Assembly: GCF_013394855.1 (NCBI RefSeq)
Contig: NZ_JABMLK010000002.1
Coordinates: forward strand, 372,001 to 436,000
Direction: 5' to 3'
DNA length: 64,000 bases
Source of the DNA: Limnobaculum xujianqingii
GTDB lineage: Bacteria > Pseudomonadota > Gammaproteobacteria > Enterobacterales > Enterobacteriaceae
In this document: one piece after another, positions 8,568 through 17,141 of the stretch
How the letters are laid out: the number at the start of each line of letters is the position of its first letter
Position numbering within the stretch: the first letter of the stretch is position 1
The notes under the pieces: generated by a model
Told to the model about the DNA's origin: nothing
Databases searched by the model: none
What the model saw: only the letters and a program-made list of their open reading frames with translations
Made by a program: the position numbers and the translations under genes

Positions 8568-8623
8568 AGCCTGTCTTAATAACGTCTGCGTCCCTCTGGT
8601 GTAAGACGCTATTAAGACAGGCT
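8568..8623. promoter_or_regulatory. Long inverted repeat between pdhR and aceE
   Basis: Two 20-nt arms (8568-8587 and 8604-8623) are complementary at 19 of 20 positions, with a 16-nt loop. The left arm begins AGCCTGTCTTAATA. No long T-run follows, so it is not a typical terminator. It sits 24 bp after the pdhR stop and 38 bp before the aceE ATG, inside the operon. It may be an mRNA processing or stability structure setting the regulator-to-enzyme ratio, or a partial terminator. Confidence 0.7.
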
Positions 8624-8661
8624 TTGAATAACTAACGTAAAGATAGAATAAGGAAACAACC

Positions 8662-11328
8662 ATGTCGGAAATTGTAAATCAAGACGTGGATCCGATTGAA
8701 ACCCGCGATTGGTTGCAGGCGATCGAATCGGTCATCCGTGAAGAAGGCGTTGAGCGAGCTCAATACCTGATTGATCAGGTTATGGCGTCTGCACGTAAGG
8801 CCGGCGTCAATTTACCTTCAGGTGAAGGTTTCGTCAGTGATTACATTAATACCATCCCACTGACTGAAGAACCTACCTATCCAGGTAACCTTGATTTAGA
8901 ACGTCGTATCCGTTCTATTATTCGTTGGAATGCGGTAATGACCGTGCTGCGTGCTTCCAAGAAAGATCTGGAACTGGGTGGCCATATGGCATCATTCCAG
9001 TCTTCAGCGACCATTTATGATGTGTGTTTTAACCACTTCTTCCGTGCTCGTAACGCTAAAGATGGCGGCGATCTGGTGTTCTTCCAGGGCCATATTTCTC
9101 CGGGGATCTACTCTCGTGCTTTCCTTGAAGGCCGTCTGACCGAAGAGCAAATGAATAACTTCCGTCAGGAAGTTCACGGTAAAGGTCTTTCTTCTTATCC
9201 TCACCCTAAACTGATGCCGGAATTCTGGCAGTTCCCAACCGTTTCCATGGGGCTGGGGCCAATCAGCGCCATTTATCAGGCTCGTTTCCTGAAATATCTG
9301 CATAACCGTGGCCTGAAAGATACTTCTGCACAAACCGTTTACGCTTTCCTGGGTGATGGTGAAATGGATGAGCCAGAATCTAAAGGCGCTATCACCATTG
9401 CGACCCGTGACAAACTGGACAATCTGGTGTTCATCATCAACTGTAACCTGCAGCGTCTTGATGGCCCGGTTACAGGTAACGGTAAAATTGTTAACGAACT
9501 GGAAGGCATCTTTAAAGGCGCCGGCTGGGACGTAATTAAAGTTATGTGGGGCAACCGTTGGGATGACCTGCTGCGTAAAGACACCACTGGTAAACTGATT
9601 CAGTTAATGAATGAAACCGTTGATGGTGACTATCAGACATTCAAGTCAAGAAACGGTGCTTACGTTCGTGAACACTTCTTCGGCAGATATCCGGAAACCA
9701 CTGCGCTGGTCAAAGATATGACCGACGACGAAATCTGGGCTCTGAACCGTGGTGGTCACGATCCAAGAAAAGTGTATGCCGCACTGAAGAAAGCACAAGA
9801 AACTCAGGGCAAACCAACCGTGATTTTAGCTCACACCATTAAAGGTTATGGTATGGGTGAAACCGCAGAAGGTAAAAACATCGCTCATCAGGTTAAGAAA
9901 ATGAACATGGAAGGCGTTCGCCAATTCCGCGATCGTTTCAATGTGCCTGTTGCTGATGCAGATATTGAAAATCTGCCGCTGCTGACGCTGGATAAAGATT
10001 CTGAAGAGTACAAATACCTGCATGAACGCCGTAATGCGTTAGAAGGCTATCTGCCAAGTCGCTTGACTGAGTTTAGTCAGCCGCTGACCATTCCTGCATT
10101 AAGCGAATTCGGCCAACTGCTGGAAGAGCAAAATAAAGAAATCTCTACCACTATCGCCTTCGTTCGTGCCCTGAACGTTATGCTGAAAGATGCTTCAATC
10201 GGTCCACGTTTAGTGCCGATTCTGGCTGATGAAGCGCGTACCTTCGGTATGGAAGGTCTGTTCCGTCAAATCGGTATTTATAGCCCTAAAGGCCAGCAAT
10301 ACGTTCCTCAGGACCGTGAGCAAGTGGCTTACTATAAAGAAGATGAGAAAGGTCAGATTCTGCAGGAAGGTATTAACGAGCTGGGTGCAGGTGCATCATG
10401 GTTGGCTGCTGCGACATCATACAGCACCAATGATTACCCAATGATTCCGTTCTACATCTACTACTCCATGTTTGGTTTCCAACGTATTGGTGACCTGTGC
10501 TGGATGGCAGGGGATCAGCAAGCACGTGGCTTCCTGGTGGGTGGTACTTCTGGTCGTACTACGCTGAATGGTGAAGGTCTACAGCACGAAGATGGCCACA
10601 GCCATATTCAGGCACTGACTATCCCTAACTGTATCTCTTATGACCCAACTTACGCTTATGAAGTGGCTGTTATCATGCATGACGGTTTACAGCGTATGTA
10701 TGGCAATCAGGAGAACGTTTATTACTACATCACTACCCTGAACGAAAACTACCATATGCCAGCAATGCCGGCAGGTGTGGAAGAGGGTATCCGTAAAGGT
10801 ATCTATAAACTGGAAACCGTAGCGGGCAATGGTAAAGGTAAAGTTCAACTGATGGGTTCAGGTTCTATCCTGCCTCACGTACGTGAAGCGGCTCAGATTC
10901 TGGCTAAAGACTACGGCATCAGCTCTGATGTTTACAGCGTAACGTCATTCACCGAACTGGCTCGTGATGGTCAGGACTGTGAGCGTTGGAACATGCTGCA
11001 TCCATTAGAGACGCCACGCGTACCTTATGTAGCTCAAGTAATGAATGATGCACCAGCCGTAGCTTCAACCGACTATATGAAGCTGTTTGCTGAACAGATT
11101 CGTAACTTTATTCCAGCCAGCGAGTTCCGCGTACTGGGTACTGATGGCTTCGGTCGTTCAGACAGCCGCGAAAACCTGCGTCACCACTTCGAAGTTGATG
11201 CTTCCTACGTTGTGGTTGCTGCACTGGGTGAACTGGCAAAACGTGGCGACGTACCGGCCAGCGCTGTGGCTGAAGCGATTACCAAATTTGGTATCGATGC
11301 AGACAAAGTTAACCCACGTCTGGCATAA
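8662..11328 (+). CDS. aceE: Pyruvate dehydrogenase E1 component AceE
   Basis: AceE is the thiamine-diphosphate-dependent homodimeric E1 that decarboxylates pyruvate and passes the acetyl group to AceF. At 888 residues it is almost identical in length to the E. coli enzyme (887) and colinear with it. The TPP/Mg motif is LGDGEMDEPES (about residue 230), followed by NCNLQRLDGPVTGNGKI. Other landmarks are GHMASFQSSATIYDVCFNHFF near the N-terminus and GRTTLNGEGLQHEDGHSHI in the pyrimidine-binding half. An AAGGAAACAACC ribosome-binding site precedes the ATG. The gap to aceF is 14 bp. It is part of the PdhR-controlled operon. Confidence 0.99.
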   Translation: MSEIVNQDVDPIETRDWLQAIESVIREEGVERAQYLIDQVMASARKAGVNLPSGEGFVSDYINTIPLTEEPTYPGNLDLERRIRSIIRWNAVMTVLRASKKDLELGGHMASFQSSATIYDVCFNHFFRARNAKDGGDLVFFQGHISPGIYSRAFLEGRLTEEQMNNFRQEVHGKGLSSYPHPKLMPEFWQFPTVSMGLGPISAIYQARFLKYLHNRGLKDTSAQTVYAFLGDGEMDEPESKGAITIATRDKLDNLVFIINCNLQRLDGPVTGNGKIVNELEGIFKGAGWDVIKVMWGNRWDDLLRKDTTGKLIQLMNETVDGDYQTFKSRNGAYVREHFFGRYPETTALVKDMTDDEIWALNRGGHDPRKVYAALKKAQETQGKPTVILAHTIKGYGMGETAEGKNIAHQVKKMNMEGVRQFRDRFNVPVADADIENLPLLTLDKDSEEYKYLHERRNALEGYLPSRLTEFSQPLTIPALSEFGQLLEEQNKEISTTIAFVRALNVMLKDASIGPRLVPILADEARTFGMEGLFRQIGIYSPKGQQYVPQDREQVAYYKEDEKGQILQEGINELGAGASWLAAATSYSTNDYPMIPFYIYYSMFGFQRIGDLCWMAGDQQARGFLVGGTSGRTTLNGEGLQHEDGHSHIQALTIPNCISYDPTYAYEVAVIMHDGLQRMYGNQENVYYYITTLNENYHMPAMPAGVEEGIRKGIYKLETVAGNGKGKVQLMGSGSILPHVREAAQILAKDYGISSDVYSVTSFTELARDGQDCERWNMLHPLETPRVPYVAQVMNDAPAVASTDYMKLFAEQIRNFIPASEFRVLGTDGFGRSDSRENLRHHFEVDASYVVVAALGELAKRGDVPASAVAEAITKFGIDADKVNPRLA

Positions 11329-11342
11329 GAGGTAAAGATTAA

Positions 11343-13217
11343 ATGACTATTGAAATCAAAGTGCCGGATATCGGCGCTGACGAAGTAGAAGTAACCGAAC
11401 TGCTGGTGAAAGTGGGTGACACCGTTGAGGCTGAGCAATCACTGATTACCGTTGAAGGTGATAAAGCTTCAATGGAAGTTCCTTCACCACAGGGTGGTGT
11501 AGTTAAAGAAATTAAAGTACAGGTGGGCAGTAAAGTGTCTACCGGTACGCTGATTATGATCTTTGATGGTGCTGATGCAGCGCCAGCTCCAAAAGCAGAA
11601 GCTCCGGCTGCTGCTCCGGCAGCCACTGCTCCAGCGGCTTCAGCAGCTAAAGATGTTCAGGTTCCTGACATCGGTGGTGATGAAGTTGAAGTGACCGAAG
11701 TATTGGTGAAAGTAGGCGATAAAGTTGAAGCTGAACAATCACTGATTACCGTTGAAGGCGATAAAGCCTCAATGGAGGTTCCGGCGCCGTTCGCTGGTGT
11801 GGTTAAAGAGATTAAAGTACAAGTGGGTAGTAAAGTGTCTACTGGTACCTTGATTATGGTATTTGAAGTCGCGGGCGCTGCGCCTGCTGCGGCAAGTGCA
11901 CCGGCTCCAGCGGCTGCTCCTGCAGCAACGGGTGGCGTATCAGCTAAAGATGTTCAGGTTCCGGATATTGGCGGTGACGAAGTAGAAGTGACCGAACTGC
12001 TGGTGAAAGTAGGCGATAAAGTTGAAGCTGAACAATCACTGATTACTGTTGAAGGCGATAAAGCCTCAATGGAAGTCCCGGCTCCGTTCGCTGGTACGGT
12101 TAAAGAGATCAAAGTTCAGGTAGGCAGCAAAGTGTCTACTGGCTCGCTGATTATGGTGTTTGAAGTTGCGGGCGCTGCGCCTGCTGCGGCAAGTACACCA
12201 GCTCCGGCAGCCGCTGCTCCGGCTCCTGCAGTTGCAGCGGCTAAACCAGCGGCACCGGCTGCTTCTGGTAGCAATGAGTTTGCCGTGAACGACGCTTATA
12301 TTCACGCGACTCCGGTTATTCGTCGTTTGGCTCGTGAGTTTGGCGTTAACCTGGCGAAAGTGAAAGGTACGGGTCGTAAAGGCCGTATCCTGAAAGAAGA
12401 CGTTCAGGCCTACGTGAAAGATGCAGTGAAACGTGTTGAATCTGGTGCGGTTGCTGCTTCTGGTGGTTCTCTGCCAGGTCTGCTGCCGTGGCCGAAAGTT
12501 GATTTCAGCAAGTTTGGTGATATTGAAGAAGTTGAACTGGGTCGTATCCAGAAGATCTCTGGTGCTAACCTGCATCGTAACTGGGTGATGATCCCTCATG
12601 TTACGCAGTTTGATGAAACTGATATTACTGATGTTGAAGCTTTCCGTAAGCAGCAAAACGTTGAAGCCGAGAAGAAAAAGCTGGATGTGAAAATCACTCC
12701 GCTGGTGTTCATTCTGAAGGCAGTTGCAAAAGCGCTGGAAGAAATGCCTCGCTTTAACAGCTCGCTGTCTGAAGATGGTCAGAAGCTGACGCTGAAGAAA
12801 TACATCAACATTGGTGTAGCTGTTGATACACCAAATGGCCTGGTGGTTCCGGTATTCCGTGATGTGAATAAGAAAGGTATCGTTGAACTGTCTCGTGAAC
12901 TGGCTGAAATCTCCAAGAAAGCACGTGCCGGCAAGCTGACAGCGTCCGATATGCAGGGTGGTTGTTTCACCATTTCCAGCCTGGGTGGTATCGGTGGTAC
13001 TGCGTTTACACCAATCGTTAACGCACCAGAAGTGGCTATCTTAGGCGTATCTAAATCGTCAATGAAGCCGGTTTGGAACGGTAAAGAGTTTGCACCACGT
13101 CTGATGCTGCCACTGTCTCTCTCCTACGATCACCGCGTGATCGACGGTGCTGATGGTGCGCGTTTCATCAGTTTCATTAACGATGCGATGTCTGACATTC
13201 GCCGTTTAGTGATGTAA
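11343..13217 (+). CDS. aceF: Pyruvate dehydrogenase E2 component AceF (dihydrolipoyl acetyltransferase)
   Basis: AceF forms the 24-meric core of the complex and transfers acetyl groups to CoA. The 624-residue protein has three near-identical N-terminal lipoyl domains (about residues 2-75, 105-180 and 205-280), each with the lipoylated Lys in [10 protein letters not shown]. Ala/Pro-rich linkers join them. A peripheral-subunit-binding domain follows ([20 protein letters not shown], about 320-355), then the catalytic domain with the active-site [17 protein letters not shown] (HxxxDG) near the C-terminus. The three lipoyl repeats make the DNA internally repetitive at 11.35-12.17 kb, which is normal for enterobacterial aceF. 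A strong terminator follows at once. Confidence 0.99.
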   Translation: MTIEIKVPDIGADEVEVTELLVKVGDTVEAEQSLITVEGDKASMEVPSPQGGVVKEIKVQVGSKVSTGTLIMIFDGADAAPAPKAEAPAAAPAATAPAASAAKDVQVPDIGGDEVEVTEVLVKVGDKVEAEQSLITVEGDKASMEVPAPFAGVVKEIKVQVGSKVSTGTLIMVFEVAGAAPAAASAPAPAAAPAATGGVSAKDVQVPDIGGDEVEVTELLVKVGDKVEAEQSLITVEGDKASMEVPAPFAGTVKEIKVQVGSKVSTGSLIMVFEVAGAAPAAASTPAPAAAAPAPAVAAAKPAAPAASGSNEFAVNDAYIHATPVIRRLAREFGVNLAKVKGTGRKGRILKEDVQAYVKDAVKRVESGAVAASGGSLPGLLPWPKVDFSKFGDIEEVELGRIQKISGANLHRNWVMIPHVTQFDETDITDVEAFRKQQNVEAEKKKLDVKITPLVFILKAVAKALEEMPRFNSSLSEDGQKLTLKKYINIGVAVDTPNGLVVPVFRDVNKKGIVELSRELAEISKKARAGKLTASDMQGGCFTISSLGGIGGTAFTPIVNAPEVAILGVSKSSMKPVWNGKEFAPRLMLPLSLSYDHRVIDGADGARFISFINDAMSDIRRLVM

Positions 13218-13222
13218 TTTGA

Positions 13223-13247
13223 GGGCCGGCCAGTGGCCGGCCTTTTA
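13223..13247 (+). terminator. Rho-independent terminator after aceF
   Basis: A GC-only stem GGCCGGCC/GGCCGGCC closes a 3-nt loop and is followed by TTTT, six bases past the aceF stop. It should reduce read-through into lpdA, which has its own 180-bp leader. Confidence 0.85.
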
Positions 13248-13399
13248 ATTCTTGTTTTTGTACGGAATTATTGGGAACTCTTGTTTGCAGAATTGTTATG
13301 TTTCTGTAAACTGAAGTGGTCACACAGGTTCCGGCAATGCACGCTATGATGAAACAGAACCAACGCCGGTCGGCCGGGAAAAAATTTAAGAGGTCATAG

Positions 13400-14824
13400 A
13401 TGAGTACTGATATTAAAACTCAGGTTGTGGTACTTGGAGCAGGTCCCGCAGGTTATTCAGCAGCTTTCCGCTGCGCGGATTTAGGTCTGGACACCATTAT
13501 CGTTGAACGTTATTCCACTCTGGGTGGCGTATGTTTGAACGTAGGTTGTATCCCTTCAAAAGCGCTGCTTCACGTTGCTAAAGTAATTGAAGAAGCGAAA
13601 GCACTTGCCGTACACGGTATTGTTTTTGGTGAGCCAAAAACTGATATCGATAAGGTTAGAGTCTGGAAAGAAAAAGTTATCGACCAACTGACTGGCGGTC
13701 TGGCGGGTATGGCCAAGATGCGTAAAGTTCAGGTGGTTAATGGCTATGGTAAGTTTGTTGGTCCGAATACCATTGCGGTTGAAGGTGAAAATGGCGTAAC
13801 TAACATTAATTTTGACAACGCTATTATTGCTGCGGGTTCGCGTCCTATCCAGTTGCCATTTATCCCTCATGAAGATCCACGCGTTTGGGACTCTACCGAT
13901 GCGTTAGCACTGAAGACTGTACCTAAGCGTCTGCTGGTTATGGGCGGCGGTATTATCGGCCTGGAAATGGGTACCGTTTATCACGCTCTGGGTTCTCAGA
14001 TCGACGTAGTAGAAATGTTTGATCAAGTGATCCCTGCTGCAGATAAAGATGTGGTTAAAGTATTCACCAAGCGTATCAGCAAGCAATTTAACCTGATGCT
14101 GGAAACCAAAGTCACTGCGGTTGAAGCGAAAGAAGACGGTATCTATGTGACAATGGAAGGTAAGAAAGCGCCTGCCGAGCCACAGTGTTACGATGCGGTT
14201 CTGGTTGCCATTGGTCGTGTGCCAAATGGAAAACTGCTGGAAGCGGGTAAAGCAGGTATCGAGGTTGACGATCGCGGCTTTATCCATGTTGATAAGCAAA
14301 TGCGCACTAACGTTCCTCATATTTTTGCTATCGGTGATATTGTTGGTCAGCCAATGCTGGCACACAAAGGTGTCCATGAAGGCCACGTAGCCGCAGAGGT
14401 TATCTCTGGTAAGAAACACTACTTTGATCCGAAAGTTATTCCATCTATTGCCTATACCGAGCCAGAAGTGGCATGGGTTGGTCTGACAGAGAAAGAAGCA
14501 AAAGAGAAAGGGATTAACTATGAAGTCTCCACTTTCCCTTGGGCGGCCTCTGGTCGTGCGATTGCTTCTGACTGTGCAGACGGTATGACTAAGCTGATTT
14601 TTGATAAAGACTCTCACCGTATCATCGGTGGTGCCATTGTTGGTACCAACGGTGGTGAACTGTTAGGTGAAATTGGCTTAGCAATTGAAATGGGCTGTGA
14701 TGCTGAAGATATCGCATTAACTATTCATGCTCACCCAACATTGCATGAATCAGTTGGTCTGGCTGCGGAAGTTTATGAAGGTACAGTGACCGACTTACCT
14801 AATCCAAAAGCTAAGAAAAAGTAG
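13400..14824 (+). CDS. lpdA: Dihydrolipoamide dehydrogenase LpdA (E3)
   Basis: LpdA is the FAD flavoprotein that reoxidises dihydrolipoamide with NAD+; it is shared by the pyruvate and 2-oxoglutarate dehydrogenase complexes and the glycine cleavage system. The 474 residues match E. coli. Features in order: the FAD dinucleotide fold VVVLGAGPAGYSAAFRCADLG, the redox disulfide GGVCLNVGCIPSKALLH, the NAD fold LLVMGGGIIGLEMGTVYHALG, the second FAD motif HIFAIGDIVGQPMLAHKG, and the interface active-site His in HAHPTLHES. An AAGAGGTCATAG ribosome-binding site precedes the ATG. The 180-bp gap and strong terminator after aceF imply separate transcription as well as limited read-through. Confidence 0.99.
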   Translation: MSTDIKTQVVVLGAGPAGYSAAFRCADLGLDTIIVERYSTLGGVCLNVGCIPSKALLHVAKVIEEAKALAVHGIVFGEPKTDIDKVRVWKEKVIDQLTGGLAGMAKMRKVQVVNGYGKFVGPNTIAVEGENGVTNINFDNAIIAAGSRPIQLPFIPHEDPRVWDSTDALALKTVPKRLLVMGGGIIGLEMGTVYHALGSQIDVVEMFDQVIPAADKDVVKVFTKRISKQFNLMLETKVTAVEAKEDGIYVTMEGKKAPAEPQCYDAVLVAIGRVPNGKLLEAGKAGIEVDDRGFIHVDKQMRTNVPHIFAIGDIVGQPMLAHKGVHEGHVAAEVISGKKHYFDPKVIPSIAYTEPEVAWVGLTEKEAKEKGINYEVSTFPWAASGRAIASDCADGMTKLIFDKDSHRIIGGAIVGTNGGELLGEIGLAIEMGCDAEDIALTIHAHPTLHESVGLAAEVYEGTVTDLPNPKAKKK

Positions 14825-14847
14825 TCAACAGACTATCCAGTCATATT

Positions 14848-14874
14848 AAAAAAACCGCTTCGGCGGTTTTTTTA
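14848..14874 (+). terminator. Rho-independent terminator after lpdA
   Basis: AAAAAAACCGC-TTC-GGCGGTTTTTTT forms a GC stem with a short loop and a U-tract, about 25 bp past the lpdA stop. The A/T flanks are symmetric. Confidence 0.9.
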
Positions 14875-15211
14875 TGTCGAAAATTTACTGAATTATTCAT
14901 TACTACCACCTTTCCATTTTGGTTTTGACTTCCGCATTATTCTTCCCTGATTGAACTGATATAACCATTTTTTTGCTAAAAATGACCGGCTATCATTTTT
15001 CGTTATAGAAAATATGTTAAATGATTAGTCAGTTATTTAATTTTGATAATTATCTTTGTGATAACACGCAGGGTTACTTTTGTATTCAATGTGTTTTAAA
15101 GCTATACATTTTTGCATGTAAAACAATCGATTATTTTAGTTAGTCGGTTTTTTTCTCCATTTGTGCCTTTTTTATCATTTTGTGCCACAGGTCATGATTT
15201 TAACATTTACT

Positions 15212-15246
15212 TATAATATGCGTTGATAATTCGCGTCGCGAAAAAT
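15212..15246. promoter_or_regulatory. chiP promoter -10 element and NagC/Mlc-like operator
   Basis: TATAAT at 15212-15217 is a perfect -10 hexamer, but no good -35 stands 17 bp before it, so an activator may be needed. Twelve bases further is the palindrome TTCGCG-T-CGCGAA (15230-15242) with AT-rich flanks, resembling operators of ROK-family repressors such as NagC. It would overlap or just follow the transcription start. E. coli chiP is under NagC control, so the assignment fits, but it rests on motif shape only. Confidence 0.5.
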
Positions 15247-15297
15247 ATGCTTGAGCTTACTAAACATTACAAAAGCTCATTCAGTGGGGATTCTGAG

Positions 15298-15342
15298 ATG
15301 AGCAATTTTAACGATGTGATATCTTGGAGACTTCGAGGATGA
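15298..15342 (+). CDS. 14-codon leader reading frame coupled to chiP
   Basis: An ATG at 15298 stands 6 nt after a GTGGGGA Shine-Dalgarno-like stretch and opens [14 protein letters not shown]. Its TGA (15340-15342) overlaps the chiP ATG (15339-15341) as ATGA. The chiP ribosome-binding site (CTTCGAGG) lies inside this frame. The layout is typical of translational coupling, so the leader could control chiP translation. I know of no described chiP leader peptide; chance occurrence is possible. Confidence 0.45.
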   Translation: MSNFNDVISWRLRG

Positions 15343-16733
15343 GAGCAATTAATAGTTTCAAGCGCAAGTATTTGGCATATGTTATCGCAGGAGCCACTTT
15401 AGCTTCAGGACAATTTTTTATTCCTGAAGCAGCGGCAGAAGGTAAAGGCTTTGTTGAAGATTCGAGCCTGACCGGTGGTATTTATTACTGGCAGCGTGAA
15501 CGGGATCGCAAAGACGTTAGCACTGGTCATTATGAAACTAACCTGTCTCACTCAACCTGGAACGCTAATCTGGATTTTTCCTCCGGTTATGCAGCCGATA
15601 TGTTTGGTCTGGATGTTGCGGTATTTACTGCCATTGAAATGGGTGAAGCGCACGACAGTGGACATCCAAACGAAATTGCATTCTCTTCGAAAAACCGTAC
15701 TTACGAAGAAGATTACTCCGGTGATAAGAGCGGAGTCAGTTTGTACAAAGCTGCGGCTAAATTTAAATATGGTCCGGTTTGGGCGCGAGGCGGATATATT
15801 CAACCAAGTGGTCAAACTCTGCTGGCTCCACACTGGAGTTTGCTGCCAGGTACCTATCAGGGTGCTGAAGCAGGTGCTAACTTTGATTTTGATAAAGCAG
15901 GTGCACTGAGCTTCTCCTATATGTGGGCTAATGAGTACAAAGCACCATGGCACACTGAAACAGATAATTTCTATCAGAATGATAAAAAAACCAAAGTAGA
16001 TTATCTGCACTCTATCGGTGCTAAATATGATTTCAAAAATGACTTTGTGTTAGAGGCTGCTTTTGGTCAGGCGCAGGGTTATGTCGATCAGTACTTCGGT
16101 AAAGGTTCTTACAAGTTTGATGTGTTGGGTAACCCATTAAGCACCAGCTATCAGTTCTACGGTACCAGAGACAAAGTAACCGGTGGTGGTGTTAACGATA
16201 TTTATGACGGCTTAGCCTGGACTCAGGCGCTGACTATGGGCTACAAAGCGGGCCAGTTTGATTTCCGTTTAGAAGGTACCTGGGTTAAAGCCGAAGGTAA
16301 TCAGGGCTTCTTCCTGCAGCGTATGACGCCAACTTACGCCTCTTCTAACGGTCGTTTGGATATCTGGTGGGATAACCGTTCAGACTTCAACGCCAACGGT
16401 GAAAAAGCCGTATTTGCTGGCGTAATGTATGACCTAAGCAAGTGGGATTTAGCCGGATGGGCAGTGGGTGGTTCTTATGCTTACGCATGGGATGCTAAAC
16501 CAAGTACCAATGATGCCTATGACCAGAGCCAGCGTGTTAAAGAGAGCTCTTATAGCCTGGATGCGTTATACACCGTACAGGAAGGTCGTGCGAAAGGTAC
16601 ACTGTTTAAACTGCACTTTACCCAGTATGACAACCATTCAGATAACCCAAGCTGGAGCAATGGCTACGGCAACATGTTCCAGGACGAACGTGACGTTAAG
16701 TTTATGGTTATTGCACCATTCACTATTTTCTAA
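15339..16733 (+). CDS. chiP: Chitooligosaccharide outer-membrane porin ChiP (OprD family)
   Basis: ChiP is a substrate-specific outer-membrane channel for chitooligosaccharides. The start chosen is ATG 15339 ([15 protein letters not shown]), giving 464 residues, close to E. coli ChiP (468); a TTG 15 bp upstream is in frame but has no clear advantage. The signal peptide ends near PEAAAEG. The mature part shows alternating amphipathic strands and the OprD-type ending [19 protein letters not shown] with a terminal Phe, typical of outer-membrane barrels. It is followed by chiQ and a secreted chitobiase, a chitin-degradation block inserted between lpdA and acnB. In E. coli chiPQ is repressed by NagC and by the sRNA ChiX; I did not find a convincing ChiX pairing site here. 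Confidence 0.93.
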   Translation: MRAINSFKRKYLAYVIAGATLASGQFFIPEAAAEGKGFVEDSSLTGGIYYWQRERDRKDVSTGHYETNLSHSTWNANLDFSSGYAADMFGLDVAVFTAIEMGEAHDSGHPNEIAFSSKNRTYEEDYSGDKSGVSLYKAAAKFKYGPVWARGGYIQPSGQTLLAPHWSLLPGTYQGAEAGANFDFDKAGALSFSYMWANEYKAPWHTETDNFYQNDKKTKVDYLHSIGAKYDFKNDFVLEAAFGQAQGYVDQYFGKGSYKFDVLGNPLSTSYQFYGTRDKVTGGGVNDIYDGLAWTQALTMGYKAGQFDFRLEGTWVKAEGNQGFFLQRMTPTYASSNGRLDIWWDNRSDFNANGEKAVFAGVMYDLSKWDLAGWAVGGSYAYAWDAKPSTNDAYDQSQRVKESSYSLDALYTVQEGRAKGTLFKLHFTQYDNHSDNPSWSNGYGNMFQDERDVKFMVIAPFTIF

Positions 16734-16741
16734 TGCCTTCA

Positions 16742-16774
16742 CCTCAGCCTGATTTTTCAGGCTGAGGTTTTTTT
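16742..16774 (+). terminator. Strong terminator between chiP and chiQ
   Basis: CCTCAGCCTGA and TCAGGCTGAGG form an 11-bp perfect stem with a 4-nt loop followed by seven T residues. It lies between the chiP stop and the chiQ start (16 bp further). It should strongly reduce chiQ expression from the chiP promoter, an unusual layout for a pair treated as one operon in E. coli. Confidence 0.9.
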
Positions 16775-16789
16775 ACAGGATTATCCGCC

Positions 16790-17119
16790 ATGAAAAAAGT
16801 TTTACTAGTTATTGCGATGACCGTTGCTTTAGGCGCCTGTGCCCCACAAACAGAAACCGTGCAGGAAGATGTTTCGCTGAGAGATGCTTACAGTGCCTGC
16901 ATTAATACTTCTAAAGATTCTCCGGAAAAACTTCAGGCCTGCCAGTCAGTGTTGGATGTTTTAAAGAAAGATAAAAAACATCAAGAGTTTGCCGAGAAAG
17001 AAAGTGTTCGCGTACTGGATTATCAACGTTGCCTGCAGGCAGCTAAAACCGGTAATGGTCAGGCATATGAGAAGCAATGCGATAAGGTCTGGCAAGAAAT
17101 TCGCGCAAATAATGGTTAA
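16790..17119 (+). CDS. chiQ: Chitin-associated lipoprotein ChiQ
   Basis: ChiQ is a small lipoprotein encoded after the chitoporin; its role is not established. The 109-residue product begins MKKVLLVIAMTVALGACAPQ, a lipoprotein signal with lipobox LGAC. The mature part is helical, hydrophilic and has four further Cys (YSACINTSK, LQACQSV, YQRCLQAAK, EKQCDKV), which could form two disulfides in the periplasm. Length matches E. coli ChiQ/YbfN (about 108). It starts 16 bp after the chiP terminator and ends 22 bp before the chitobiase ATG, so it may be cotranscribed with the latter. Confidence 0.88.
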   Translation: MKKVLLVIAMTVALGACAPQTETVQEDVSLRDAYSACINTSKDSPEKLQACQSVLDVLKKDKKHQEFAEKESVRVLDYQRCLQAAKTGNGQAYEKQCDKVWQEIRANNG

Positions 17120-17141
17120 TTAAAAATGGAGCAAGATAAGC

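Noticed and set aside
11343..12180. Three near-identical DNA blocks in aceF considered as an assembly duplication
   Set aside because: They are the three lipoyl domains normally present in enterobacterial AceF.
15040..15200. CRP site upstream of chiP
   Set aside because: Only half-sites (TGTGATAACACG and TTTGTGCCACAGGTCATGA) are present; the second half does not match TCACA.
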